The notes under the pieces are model-generated. The model had not been told where the DNA came from. It was given only the letters and a program-made list of their open reading frames with translations, and searched no databases. A stretch of 64,000 bases of DNA from NCBI GenBank assembly GCA_020853525.1, contig JADYYS010000059.1, forward strand, positions 55,960-119,959. Direction: 5' to 3'. Position numbers and translations under genes: made by a program. This document shows positions 36,479 to 45,615 of this stretch, in pieces. The stretch's first letter is position 1. Each line of letters opens with the position of its first letter. The DNA is from Ardenticatenales bacterium. Lineage in GTDB: Bacteria > Chloroflexota > Anaerolineae > Epilineales > Epilineaceae.

Positions 36479-37048
36479 ATGCTCGACGACCTGATGCACC
36501 TCGTCCGCGGCATGGGCGTCACGTTCGGGACGATGTTCAAGAAGCCCGTCACGATCGCCTACCCCGAGGTGAAGCGCCCGGTCTCGGACCGCTTCCGCGG
36601 CCGCCACGAGCTGAAGCGCTACGACAACGGCCTCGAGCGCTGCATCGGCTGCAGCCTGTGCTCGGCGGCCTGCCCGGCGGACGCGATCCTTGTCGTGCCG
36701 GCCGAGAACCGGGACGAGGAGCGCTACTCGCCGGGCGAGCGCTACGCCGCGGTCTACGAGATCAACATGCTGCGCTGTATCTTCTGCGGCTTCTGCGAGG
36801 AGGCCTGCCCGGTGGACGCGATCGTCCTCGAGCACGAATACGAGCTGGCGGCCTACGACCGGCGCGAGATGCTCTACACGAAATCGATGCTCCTCGTCCC
36901 GACGGCCGCCGGCGTCGGAGGCACGCCGCAGGACACGCGCGGCCGCGACGTCCCGTTCCGGATGGGCGGGATGGACTATTTCAAGACGCCGCTGGAAGTG
37001 AAGCGGGCGCTGCCGGCTGGGCCGTCGTCCGTGGGAGCGGGCGAATGA
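36479..37048 (+). CDS. nuoI: NADH-quinone oxidoreductase subunit I (set 2)
   Basis: [19 protein letters not shown] and [30 protein letters not shown]. Confidence 0.96.
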   Translation: MLDDLMHLVRGMGVTFGTMFKKPVTIAYPEVKRPVSDRFRGRHELKRYDNGLERCIGCSLCSAACPADAILVVPAENRDEERYSPGERYAAVYEINMLRCIFCGFCEEACPVDAIVLEHEYELAAYDRREMLYTKSMLLVPTAAGVGGTPQDTRGRDVPFRMGGMDYFKTPLEVKRALPAGPSSVGAGE

Positions 37049-37626
37049 GCGGCCTCGATCCGGCCTTCCTCATCGTCGGCGCGCTGGCCATCGTCACCGC
37101 CGTCGGGATGATCCTGGCGAAGAACGTCGTCCACAGCGCCTTGTTCATGGTCGCGCACTTCGGCCTGACCGCCGTGCTCTACCTCCTGCTGAGCGCCCCC
37201 TTCCTCGCCGCCGCTCAGCTCATCGTCTACGCGGGTGCGATCATGGTCCTCGTCCTGTTCGTCGTCATGCTCCTCGGCCGCCAGGAAGCGCTCCTCGACG
37301 AGCCGATCGTCGGCCAGCGCTGGCTCGCCCTCGCTGCACTGGGCGTGCTCGGCGCCGCGCTCGTCCGCGTCGCCGCCCTCGGCGTTCCGGCCGCGCCGGA
37401 AGGCGGCACCGCCGTCGTTCCGCCCGCGTTCGGCAGCCCGGCGGCGATGGGCGACGCGCTCTACACGCAGTGGGTCCTGCCGTTCGAGGTCGTCAGCCTC
37501 GTGCTCCTGGTCGCGATGATCGGCGCGGTCGTCATCGCCCACTTCCAGCGGCGCCCGCGGAACGAGAAGGCAGGCAATCCCGCCATCGCTGCCGACGCCA
37601 CCGAAATCCCGAGCCCCCGCGCATGA
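37045..37626 (+). CDS. nuoJ: NADH-quinone oxidoreductase subunit J
   Basis: [56 protein letters not shown] overlap. Confidence 0.94.
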   Translation: MSGLDPAFLIVGALAIVTAVGMILAKNVVHSALFMVAHFGLTAVLYLLLSAPFLAAAQLIVYAGAIMVLVLFVVMLLGRQEALLDEPIVGQRWLALAALGVLGAALVRVAALGVPAAPEGGTAVVPPAFGSPAAMGDALYTQWVLPFEVVSLVLLVAMIGAVVIAHFQRRPRNEKAGNPAIAADATEIPSPRA

Positions 37627-37943
37627 TCCCGCTCGCCGCCGTCCTCCCCCCTGCCCAGCCCCTCATGCTGGCCGCCCTGCTGTTCACGATCGGCGCTGCG
37701 GGCGTGCTGCTCCGCCGCAACATCATCATCGTCCTGATGTCCGTCGAGCTCATGCTGAACGCCGTCAACATCACCCTCGTGGCCGTCTCGCGCGCCATGC
37801 TCCAGCTGGACGGCCAGGTCTTCGTCTTCTTCAGCCTGACCATCGCCGCCGCCGAGGTCGCCGTCGGCCTGGCGCTCGTCGTCGCCCTCCACCGCTCGCT
37901 CGGCAGCAGCGACGTCGACGACGTCAGCAGCCTGCGCGGGTAG
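37623..37943 (+). CDS. nuoK: NADH-quinone oxidoreductase subunit K
   Basis: [39 protein letters not shown]...[26 protein letters not shown]. Confidence 0.95.
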   Translation: MIPLAAVLPPAQPLMLAALLFTIGAAGVLLRRNIIIVLMSVELMLNAVNITLVAVSRAMLQLDGQVFVFFSLTIAAAEVAVGLALVVALHRSLGSSDVDDVSSLRG

Positions 37944-37981
37944 CGCGCGAACGCCCAGCTCGTCCCACACGAGGCGAATCC

Positions 37982-40405
37982 ATGTCGATCGAAACGCTCC
38001 TCCCATGGGTCCCGGCGCTGCCGCTGATCGGCTTCGTCACGCTCGTCTTCTTCGGGCGGCGGCTGGGCGGACGGTGGTCGGGGATCGTGGCGACGGTGGC
38101 GATGGGGGCGGCATTCGCGGTGGCGGCGTGGCTCGCTCTGGGGTCAGCACTCCTTCGGCCGGGTTGGTCACCTCCAAGGGTGATGGGCATCGACGAAAAG
38201 CACGTCGTACCGGCCGACTACCTCGACCATCCCCAAGAGGCCGTCTACCACTCCACTCTCTGGACCTGGATGACCGTCGCCCCCCAATACGACCTCACCG
38301 TCGTCACCCGCCCCGTCCGCGCCGGCGAGCCCGTTCCGGCGGACGCCGTGACGACGATCCGCCTGCCGCAGGCCCGCATCACGCACGATCTCGAGCTGTT
38401 CGCCACCTCGCACCGGATGTTCACGCCGGAGCAGGCGATCGGCCGGATCGCGCGCCTCGACCTCCTGCCGATCGGCCCGGACGCGCCGCTGAACGGCGAC
38501 CGCCTGCTCGCCGAAACGACCCTCTTGCCGGACGCGGAGCGGGCGATCCCCGCCGCCGGCCTGCCCGAACGCCCCCTCGGCTACGTCGTCGACGTCGCCC
38601 TCCAGCTCGACGCGCTCAGCCTGCTCATGATCCTCATCGTCACCGGCGTCGGCTTCCTCATCCACCTCTACTCCATCGGCTACATGGCCCACGATGCGGA
38701 TCGCCCGCGCTACTTCGCCTACCTGAACCTGTTCGCCTTCAGCATGCTCACGCTCGTCCTCGGAGCGAACTTCCTCGTCCTGTTCGTCGGCTGGGAGCTC
38801 GTGGGTGCGTGCAGCTACCTCCTCATCGGCTTCTGGCACAAGGATCCGGCGAATGCCTCGGCCGGCCGCAAGGCCTTCATCGTCAACCGGATCGGCGACG
38901 TCGCGTTCCTGATCGCCATGATGCTCATCTTCACGACGTTCGGCTCGCTCGCCTTCGCAGACGTCCTGCCGCAGGCCGCCGACCCGCTCGTCCTCTCCGG
39001 CGGCGTCGCGACGCTCATCGCCGCCCTCCTGCTCGTCGGCGCCACCGGCAAGAGCGCCCAGATCCCGCTCTACGTCTGGCTCCCGGACGCCATGGCCGGC
39101 CCGACGCCGGTCTCCGCGCTCATCCACGCCGCCACGATGGTCACAGCCGGCATCTACATGATGGCCCGCGCGCACGTGATCTTCGACCACGCGCCGTCCG
39201 TCCTCGTCGCCGTCGCCGTCGTCGGCGCCGTGACCGCGTTCGGTGCGGCGCTCATCGCCCTTGTCCAGTCCGACATCAAGCGTGTATTGGCATATTCGAC
39301 CGTCAGCCAGCTGGGCTACATGTTCCTCGGCGTCGGCGCCGGCGCATACGCCTCGGGCGTGTTCCACCTGATGACGCACGCCTTCTTCAAGGCGCTCCTG
39401 TTCCTCGGAGCAGGCAGCTTGATGCACGCGATGGAGCACGGGTTCCATCATGGGAAGGGCAGCGGTCACGGCGCGGCGTCGTCCAGCGAAGACCACGACG
39501 ACGACGCGTTCCCGCCTGGGCCGCCCCCCGCCCTGGACGGCATCCCCCCCGAACAAGACCTTCGCCACATGGGCGGCCTGCTCCGCAAAGCCCCCGTCAC
39601 CGGCTGGACGTTCGTCGTCGGCGGCCTCGCGCTGGCCGGCGTCTTCCCGCTGGCCGGCTTCTGGAGCAAGGACGAGATCCTGCACCACGTCATCGGACGC
39701 GCCGGCGAAGGAGGAGCGATCTGGCTCGCGCTCTTCGCCCTCGGCCTCGTCACCGCCGGGCTGACCGCGTTCTACACCGGCCGCCTGCTCCTCCTCGCAT
39801 TGTTCGGCGCCCCACGCTCGTCCGGCGCCGCCCACGCTGCCGACTCGCCGCGCACGATGACCGCGCCGCTCGTCGTCCTGGCCGCCCTCAGCATCGTCGG
39901 CGGCCTGCCTTGGCTCAGCGGACCGCTCGCCGAGGCGCTCGATCCCGTACTGCGCGTCGCCGGCCACGTCGCCACGAACGTCGCCGGTTCAGCCCACGCG
40001 GCCGAGTCGGGGCCGAGCGCCCTCACGCTCGCCCTCATCGCATCGGCCGTCGCCCTCGGCGGCCTCGCCCTGGCCTGGGCGATGTACCGCCCCGGCACAC
40101 CGCTCGTCGATCCGGCGCGGCTGGCGACGGCGATGGGCGGCGCGTACCGCACGCTGCGCGGCAAGTTCTACGTCGACGAGCTCTACGCCTGGGGACTCGT
40201 CCGCCCGTTCACGCGCATCGCCGATTTCCTGTGGCACCGCGTGGACGACGGCGTCGTAGACGCGGCGGTGAACGCCGTCGGGCGCGGGGCGGTGGCGCTG
40301 GGGCAGGGGTCGCGGCGCTGGCAGACGGGCTACGTGCGGACGTACGGGCTCGGGATCGTCATCGGGGCGGCGGCGCTGGCCGCGTGGCTCCTCTGGCTCG
40401 TGTGA
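37982..40405 (+). CDS. nuoL: NADH-quinone oxidoreductase subunit L (with unusual insertions)
   Basis: LDALSLLMILIVTGVGFLIHLYSIGYMAHD...FLVLFVGWELVGACSYLLIGFWHKDPANASAGRKAFIVNRIGD...KSAQIPLYVWLPDAMAGPTPVSALIHAATMVTAGIYM. Confidence 0.96.
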   Translation: MSIETLLPWVPALPLIGFVTLVFFGRRLGGRWSGIVATVAMGAAFAVAAWLALGSALLRPGWSPPRVMGIDEKHVVPADYLDHPQEAVYHSTLWTWMTVAPQYDLTVVTRPVRAGEPVPADAVTTIRLPQARITHDLELFATSHRMFTPEQAIGRIARLDLLPIGPDAPLNGDRLLAETTLLPDAERAIPAAGLPERPLGYVVDVALQLDALSLLMILIVTGVGFLIHLYSIGYMAHDADRPRYFAYLNLFAFSMLTLVLGANFLVLFVGWELVGACSYLLIGFWHKDPANASAGRKAFIVNRIGDVAFLIAMMLIFTTFGSLAFADVLPQAADPLVLSGGVATLIAALLLVGATGKSAQIPLYVWLPDAMAGPTPVSALIHAATMVTAGIYMMARAHVIFDHAPSVLVAVAVVGAVTAFGAALIALVQSDIKRVLAYSTVSQLGYMFLGVGAGAYASGVFHLMTHAFFKALLFLGAGSLMHAMEHGFHHGKGSGHGAASSSEDHDDDAFPPGPPPALDGIPPEQDLRHMGGLLRKAPVTGWTFVVGGLALAGVFPLAGFWSKDEILHHVIGRAGEGGAIWLALFALGLVTAGLTAFYTGRLLLLALFGAPRSSGAAHAADSPRTMTAPLVVLAALSIVGGLPWLSGPLAEALDPVLRVAGHVATNVAGSAHAAESGPSALTLALIASAVALGGLALAWAMYRPGTPLVDPARLATAMGGAYRTLRGKFYVDELYAWGLVRPFTRIADFLWHRVDDGVVDAAVNAVGRGAVALGQGSRRWQTGYVRTYGLGIVIGAAALAAWLLWLV

Positions 40406-40414
40406 GGTCGACGC

Positions 40415-42091
40415 ATGCTGTTCAACACGTCCAACGCGCTCGGCTTCCCCGTCCTCAGCCTGACGCTGTTCCTGCCGCTCGTCGGCGCCCTCGGCCTCCT
40501 GCTGCTGCCACGCCGGCACGATGCGCTGTACGTGGCATGGGGCACGTTCGTCGCCGGGACGACGACCGTGCTGGCCGGCATCCTCTGGCTGGGCTACGAG
40601 GTCGACTGGCCCTTCACGACGACGCTCGCGAACTTCCAGTTCGCGGATCCGGCGCGCGGACCACTGCCGTGGCTCCCGGGCGGCGTGACGTACCAGGTGG
40701 CCGTCGACGGGATCGCCGTCGTCCTCGTCTTCCTGACCGCCCTGCTCACTACGCTCGCGCTCGCCTTCAGCCTCGGCAGCGTCCGAACACGGGTGCGTGA
40801 GTACGTCGCGCTGCTGCTCGTCATGGAGACCGGCGTCATCGGCGTCTTCGTCGCGATGGACCTCTTCCTGTTCTACGTCTTCTGGGAAGCCGCCCTTATC
40901 CCGATGATGCTCCTCATCGGCATCTGGGGCGGCAAGGAGCGGCTGTACGCGGCCTACAAGTTCGTCGTCTACACGATCGCCGGCTCGGCGCTCATGCTCG
41001 TCGCCATCGTCGCCGCCAAGGAACTGTCCCACGCCGCATCGTTCCACTACTTCGATCTCATGCACGCCCTCGCGCCCCTGCCCGGCGTCGGCAGCGCGCC
41101 CGGCATCCCCGTGCCGACGTCCGGCGCCGGGGCGTCGATCATCGCGCTCTTCGGCCTCGACCTCCCACACGCCGCCCTGGCGATCCGGATCGCGATCTTC
41201 CTCGCCTTCGCTCTCGCGTTCGCCGTCAAGGTGCCGATGTTCCCATTCCACACCTGGCTGCCCGACGCCCACGTCCAGGCGCCGACGGCCGGTTCCGTCC
41301 TCCTCGCCGGCGTGCTGCTCAAGATGGGGACGTTCGGCTTCATCCGCTGGGCGATGCCGCTCTTCCCGGACGCCGCGATGACCGTCGCGCCGTGGCTCGT
41401 CGCGCTCGCCTTGGTGGGCATCTGGTACGGCGCCTGGGTTGCCTTCGCCCAGACGGACATGAAGAGCCTCGTGGCGTACTCGTCCGTGAGCCACATGGGC
41501 CTCGTGATGATCGGCATCCTGGCGATCCAGCCCGTCGGTATGGCCGGCGGCGCCCTCCAGATGATCAACCACGGCCTCTCGACGGGCGCCCTGTTCCTGC
41601 TCGTCGGCATGCTGTACGACCGCGCCCACACCCGTGACATCGCCGCTTTCGGCGGCCTGTGGTCGTCCATGCCGCGCTTCAGCGCCGTCTTCCTCGTCGT
41701 CACGTTCAGCTCGATCGGCCTGCCCGGCACGAACGGCTTCGTCGGCGAGTGGCTGAGCCTGCTCGGCGCCTTCCAGACCCGCCCGCTGTGGGGCATCCTG
41801 GCCGCGTTCGGCGTCGTGTTCGGCGCCGCCTATATGCTCCGCCTCGTTCAACGGGTCTTCTTCGGCCCTCCGAGCGAGCTGTCGCGCTCCATGCCCGACC
41901 TCACGGGGCGCGAGATGGTCGTCCTGGCGCCGCTCGTCATCCTCATCTTCTGGATCGGCCTCTATCCGCGGCCCTTCCTCGCCCCGATCGAGGCCAGCGG
42001 CACGTCCATCGTCGAGACGATGCGGCAAGGGGTGGCGGAGGCGGTAGCGCCGGCCGACGTCGGCGCACGGATCCACCCTCCGACACCCTAA
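40415..42091 (+). CDS. nuoM: NADH-quinone oxidoreductase subunit M
   Basis: WEAALIPMMLLIGIWGGKERLYAAYKFVVYTIAGSALML...KVPMFPFHTWLPDAHVQAPTAGSVLLAGVLLKMGTFGFIR. Confidence 0.96.
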   Translation: MLFNTSNALGFPVLSLTLFLPLVGALGLLLLPRRHDALYVAWGTFVAGTTTVLAGILWLGYEVDWPFTTTLANFQFADPARGPLPWLPGGVTYQVAVDGIAVVLVFLTALLTTLALAFSLGSVRTRVREYVALLLVMETGVIGVFVAMDLFLFYVFWEAALIPMMLLIGIWGGKERLYAAYKFVVYTIAGSALMLVAIVAAKELSHAASFHYFDLMHALAPLPGVGSAPGIPVPTSGAGASIIALFGLDLPHAALAIRIAIFLAFALAFAVKVPMFPFHTWLPDAHVQAPTAGSVLLAGVLLKMGTFGFIRWAMPLFPDAAMTVAPWLVALALVGIWYGAWVAFAQTDMKSLVAYSSVSHMGLVMIGILAIQPVGMAGGALQMINHGLSTGALFLLVGMLYDRAHTRDIAAFGGLWSSMPRFSAVFLVVTFSSIGLPGTNGFVGEWLSLLGAFQTRPLWGILAAFGVVFGAAYMLRLVQRVFFGPPSELSRSMPDLTGREMVVLAPLVILIFWIGLYPRPFLAPIEASGTSIVETMRQGVAEAVAPADVGARIHPPTP

Positions 42092-42097
42092 TCCCCC

Positions 42098-42347
42098 CGT
42101 CAACCCGGCACATCGCCAATACGACAGCGATGCCCGGTAGGGGCAGGTCCCCGTGCCTGCCCCGTAGGCCCCCAAACCACCATTCCCCTCGGCCAACACG
42201 ATCGGCCAACACGATCGGCCAACACGATTTCAGGCCACCGTTGGGATGGCCGATGCGATGTGTGGGGGTTTGGCCTACGGGGCAGGCACGGGGACCTGCC
42301 CCTACCGGGCATCGCTGTCGTATTGGCGGTGTGCTGGGTTGACGGGG
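42098..42347. repeat. BIME-like element: two inverted REP-like palindromes with a 13-bp x3 tandem repeat between them
   Basis: Arms ~42098-42181 and ~42258-42347 are near reverse complements; REP cores 42132-42169 and 42273-42310; cggccaacacgat x3 at 42190-42228. Confidence 0.9.
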
Positions 42348-42354
42348 GGGGCAA

Positions 42355-44253
42355 TCACGGCGTCGGCTTGCACTTACCCCCCAGCCCCGCCGCCGCAATC
42401 CCCGCCACCTCGTCGTCCCCCAACACCCGCTGGTACAACGTCACCTCGTCGAGATCGCCCGAGAACGGCAGGTAGGGGCTCAGGTTCGAGCTGCCGATCC
42501 GCACCGGCACGCTGTTCGACAGCGAGCCGGCGACGATCGCCGAGCCGGACGACACCGGGACGCCGTCGACGAACAGCCGCGCGCTGACGGCCGCTTGGTG
42601 CCGGTCGAGCACGACGGCGACGTGCCGCCAGACGCCGTCGAGGGCGAGCGTGACGCCGAACGGCGTCGGGACGGTCTGCCCGGCCGACGACAGATAGAGG
42701 ATCGGCCGCCCGTCGACGAGCATCAAGCTGTAGCCCTGATCGCGCGTCAGCTTGTCGAACACGGCCTGCAGCGCGCCGCCCCGCTCCCGCCGCCGCAGCC
42801 AGAGCTCGATCGAGAAGTCGCCCTGCGGCGCCGGCGCGGCGGCGGACGGCACATCCAGCCCGGCAGCGTCCGGCACCTCGACGAGCGCCGTCAGCCCGTC
42901 CAACGTCAGCGCGCCGGCCACCGCCCCGGCCGGCCGCCACGCCGCCGCGCCGAGCAGCGTCCCATCGTGCCCGTTGCCCGTGACATCCCCGGCGGTCGAC
43001 CCGCTCCCTTCGTCGAGCGGCCACCACGCAGCAGCGAACGCCGGTGGCGCCGTGCAGACCGGCGTGGCGGTCGGCGTCGCCGACGGCGCAGGCGTGAGCG
43101 TGGGCGTTGCCGTCATCGTTGGGACGGCCGTGCTCGTCGCAGTGACGGTGGCGGTCGCCGTCGCCGTCGCCGTTGCCGTCGCTGGGGCGGTCGCGGTGAG
43201 CGTGACGGTCGCCGTCGCAGGAGCGGTCGCACTGAGCGTGACGGTCGCGGTCGCGGTCGCGGTCAAAGTCGCAGTCGCGGTCGGCGCCGCCGTCGCGGTC
43301 AGCGTCGGCGTGAACGTGTCCGTGGGCGGCGCGGTCGCGGACGGCGTCGTGGTCGCGGCGGCCGGTGCGCACTTGCCGAGAAGGCGGATCGCCTCGAGCT
43401 CGGTGGAGCCGAGGGCACGGGTGAACACTTCGACGTCGTCGAAGATCACCGAGCTGCCGCCGCTGCCCGAGCCGGCCATCCGCCGCCCGAAGCGGAACGG
43501 ACTGTCGTTGGCCAGCGATCCGGAAGGCACCGCAGGTGCGCGCCCGCCGTACGCATCGCCGGCATTCGCCGCGACGCCGTCCAGGACGAACTGTACGCCG
43601 GTGTTCGGGCCGCTGCGGCGCACCGTTACCGCCACGAAGTGCCATGCGGCATCGGCCGGCAGCAGTCGGCCGTTCGTGCCGACGCCCGAGCCGTTGCGGT
43701 TCGTGTAGATCGCCGATCGGCCGGCGGCATCGACGATCTGAAGCCCCAGGAAGCCGCTGTCGAAGTAGAACGCATAGCCCGCTCCCCCGGCGCCGCTGCG
43801 CTTCTCCGCCAGCGCGATCTTGCCCGTCCGCGCGATGGCCACCCGCGAGGTCCCGAGCGGCAGTCGGATGAAGGCATCGATCGTCCAGTCCGATGTACCG
43901 ATGTCCAACGCCGCCGCCGGCGCGTTCACCTCGCTCCACTGCGCGTTCTTGCCGAACGCCCGACCCAAACCGCGGTTGCCCGGCGCCACGCCCGGCAGGC
44001 CGACATGCCGCGCCGTGTTGCCTCGCACGACATCCGCCGCCGCATCGGACGGCGCATCCTCGTCGAGCGGCCACCAGCCCTTCAGTTCGCTGAAGTCCCC
44101 ATAACACGCACTCTGCGCGCCGGCGAAGGGCGCGCGCCCCCGCAACGCGCCGGCCGAGCCGACGACGACGGCGCCGAGGAAGAGCACGCACGCGACGGCC
44201 CAACGGCCGTGCGCGAGCGAAGTCGAAGAGGGGGGCAGCGACGAGCGTTCCAT
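42355..44253 (-). CDS. Secreted protein with two LamG/concanavalin-like domains and Thr/Ala/Pro linker
   Basis: Two similar modules (GWWPLDEDAPSDAAADVVRGNTARH... and AWWPLDEGSGSTAGDVTGNGHDGTLLG...) separated by TATATVTLSATAPATATVT linker. Confidence 0.85.
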   Translation of the reverse strand: MERSSLPPSSTSLAHGRWAVACVLFLGAVVVGSAGALRGRAPFAGAQSACYGDFSELKGWWPLDEDAPSDAAADVVRGNTARHVGLPGVAPGNRGLGRAFGKNAQWSEVNAPAAALDIGTSDWTIDAFIRLPLGTSRVAIARTGKIALAEKRSGAGGAGYAFYFDSGFLGLQIVDAAGRSAIYTNRNGSGVGTNGRLLPADAAWHFVAVTVRRSGPNTGVQFVLDGVAANAGDAYGGRAPAVPSGSLANDSPFRFGRRMAGSGSGGSSVIFDDVEVFTRALGSTELEAIRLLGKCAPAAATTTPSATAPPTDTFTPTLTATAAPTATATLTATATATVTLSATAPATATVTLTATAPATATATATATATVTATSTAVPTMTATPTLTPAPSATPTATPVCTAPPAFAAAWWPLDEGSGSTAGDVTGNGHDGTLLGAAAWRPAGAVAGALTLDGLTALVEVPDAAGLDVPSAAAPAPQGDFSIELWLRRRERGGALQAVFDKLTRDQGYSLMLVDGRPILYLSSAGQTVPTPFGVTLALDGVWRHVAVVLDRHQAAVSARLFVDGVPVSSGSAIVAGSLSNSVPVRIGSSNLSPYLPFSGDLDEVTLYQRVLGDDEVAGIAAAGLGGKCKPTP

Positions 44254-44420
44254 GGCGCGTTCCTTGTTGCACGGACCGCCCTTGCCGGAGGAACCGCGTC
44301 GTGGCGGCAGACAGTCCGGTGCAGAAGGTAGCGGACAACGGCGCGGCAGGGTCTTAACATCCGATTAACCACATGGACCGACCGCACGGACGCGGATCAC
44401 CTCGGCTATCATCCCCGCCG

Positions 44421-45053
44421 ATGTCCCCACCCCCCTACCTCATCGGCCTCACCGGCGACGTCGGCGCCGGTAAGTCCACCGTCCGCCGTTGGCTCGAGGC
44501 CAAGGGCGCCGCGGCGCTCGACGCGGACGCGGTGGTCCACGCGCTGCTCGGCGCCGGCGGAGAGGCGCGCCGGGCGGTCATGGACCGCTTCGGCGATGCG
44601 GTCGGCGCGCCGGATGGAGGGATCGACCGCGCGGCGCTGGCGCGCGTCGTGTTCGGCGATGCGGCGGCCCTGGTCGACCTCGAGACGATCCTCCACCCCC
44701 TCGTCGGCGCGCGCACGCGGGCTTGGCTGGCGTCATGCGGCGCTGCGGTGGCGGTCGTCGAGGCCGTGAAGCTGATCGAGGGGGGACTGGCGGCGGATTG
44801 CGACGCCGTGTGGCTTGTCCTCGCCGCGTCGCGTCGACGGGCCGAGCGCGTCCGCGTGCGCGGCTGGGACGCGGCCGAGACGGCGCGTCGGATGGCGGCA
44901 GCCACCCCACTCGCGCCGCGCCTTGCGATGGCGACGGAAGTTATCGACAATACGGGCACGCCCGAGGCGACGGCGGCGCAGCTCGAGGCGGCTTGGCGGC
45001 GACTCGAGCGGCGCCGGGCGGCGGTCGGGAAGCGCCCGACCGCCGATGCGTGA
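44421..45053 (+). CDS. coaE: Dephospho-CoA kinase
   Basis: YLIGLTGDVGAGKSTVRRWLEAKGAAALDADAVVHALL...VVEAVKLIEGGLAADCDAVWLV. Confidence 0.93.
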   Translation: MSPPPYLIGLTGDVGAGKSTVRRWLEAKGAAALDADAVVHALLGAGGEARRAVMDRFGDAVGAPDGGIDRAALARVVFGDAAALVDLETILHPLVGARTRAWLASCGAAVAVVEAVKLIEGGLAADCDAVWLVLAASRRRAERVRVRGWDAAETARRMAAATPLAPRLAMATEVIDNTGTPEATAAQLEAAWRRLERRRAAVGKRPTADA

Positions 45054-45115
45054 CTTCGGTCGCGCTTGCGGCGTTTGCGATGATGGTGGGATCGAGCACG
45101 GAGCGGGGGCACCGA

Positions 45116-45364
45116 ATGGCATGGATCAACCGACATCCGAACCTGGTCACGTGGGCCGTGCTCTCGATCGGGATGGTTGCGATCGTCGGCTACTCGGCCC
45201 GAGGTGTGGACACGCTCGCCGGCCGCCAATGGTTCTGGCTGGCGTTCGCGACGGTCCTCGTGGCCGGACTGTGCGCCTGGATCATCTCGTGGGAGGCGGA
45301 TGAACCCGACGACGAGGACGACATGCCCGGGGCCGATGCGTCCGAGCGCGGAGGCGACGCGTGA
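45116..45364 (+). CDS. Small membrane protein (two TM helices, acidic tail)
   Basis: MAWINRHPNLVTWAVLSIGMVAIVGYSARGVDTLAGRQWFWLAFATVLVAGLCAWIISWEADEPDDEDDM; overlaps next start. Confidence 0.6.
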   Translation: MAWINRHPNLVTWAVLSIGMVAIVGYSARGVDTLAGRQWFWLAFATVLVAGLCAWIISWEADEPDDEDDMPGADASERGGDA

Positions 45365-45615
45365 GCGCGCGCGCCAAGCTGCCCGTGCCCGCCGCCTGGC
45401 AGTCGGCCGTCGAGCAGGCCATGGCCCACCTCGCCGTTCGCCTCGACGTACCGCGCACGGCTGTAGCGGTCACGCGTGCCGACGACCACGGAGCGGGCTC
45501 GCCGGGAGCGCTCGACGTCTGGCTGATGGCGGGCGGCCGCAGCTATCGCTACGTCGTCGGACCGTCCGGGGCGTTGCCGGTGGCTGCTGAACGGTCCGGC
45601 ACGCCCCAGTCATGA
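45361..45615 (+). CDS. Small conserved-looking hypothetical protein
   Basis: ATGA-overlap start and end with neighbours; MSARAKLPVPAAWQSAVEQAMAHLAVRLDVPRTAVAVTRADD. Confidence 0.55.
   Translation: MSARAKLPVPAAWQSAVEQAMAHLAVRLDVPRTAVAVTRADDHGAGSPGALDVWLMAGGRSYRYVVGPSGALPVAAERSGTPQS

Noticed and set aside
38005-40800. 931-aa plus-strand ORF in a shifted frame
   Set aside because: Out-of-frame reading of nuoL/nuoM; Arg/Pro-rich with no domain.
42374-44338. 654-aa alternative-frame minus ORF
   Set aside because: Shifted frame of the LamG protein gene; hexamer-like linker repeats keep several frames open.
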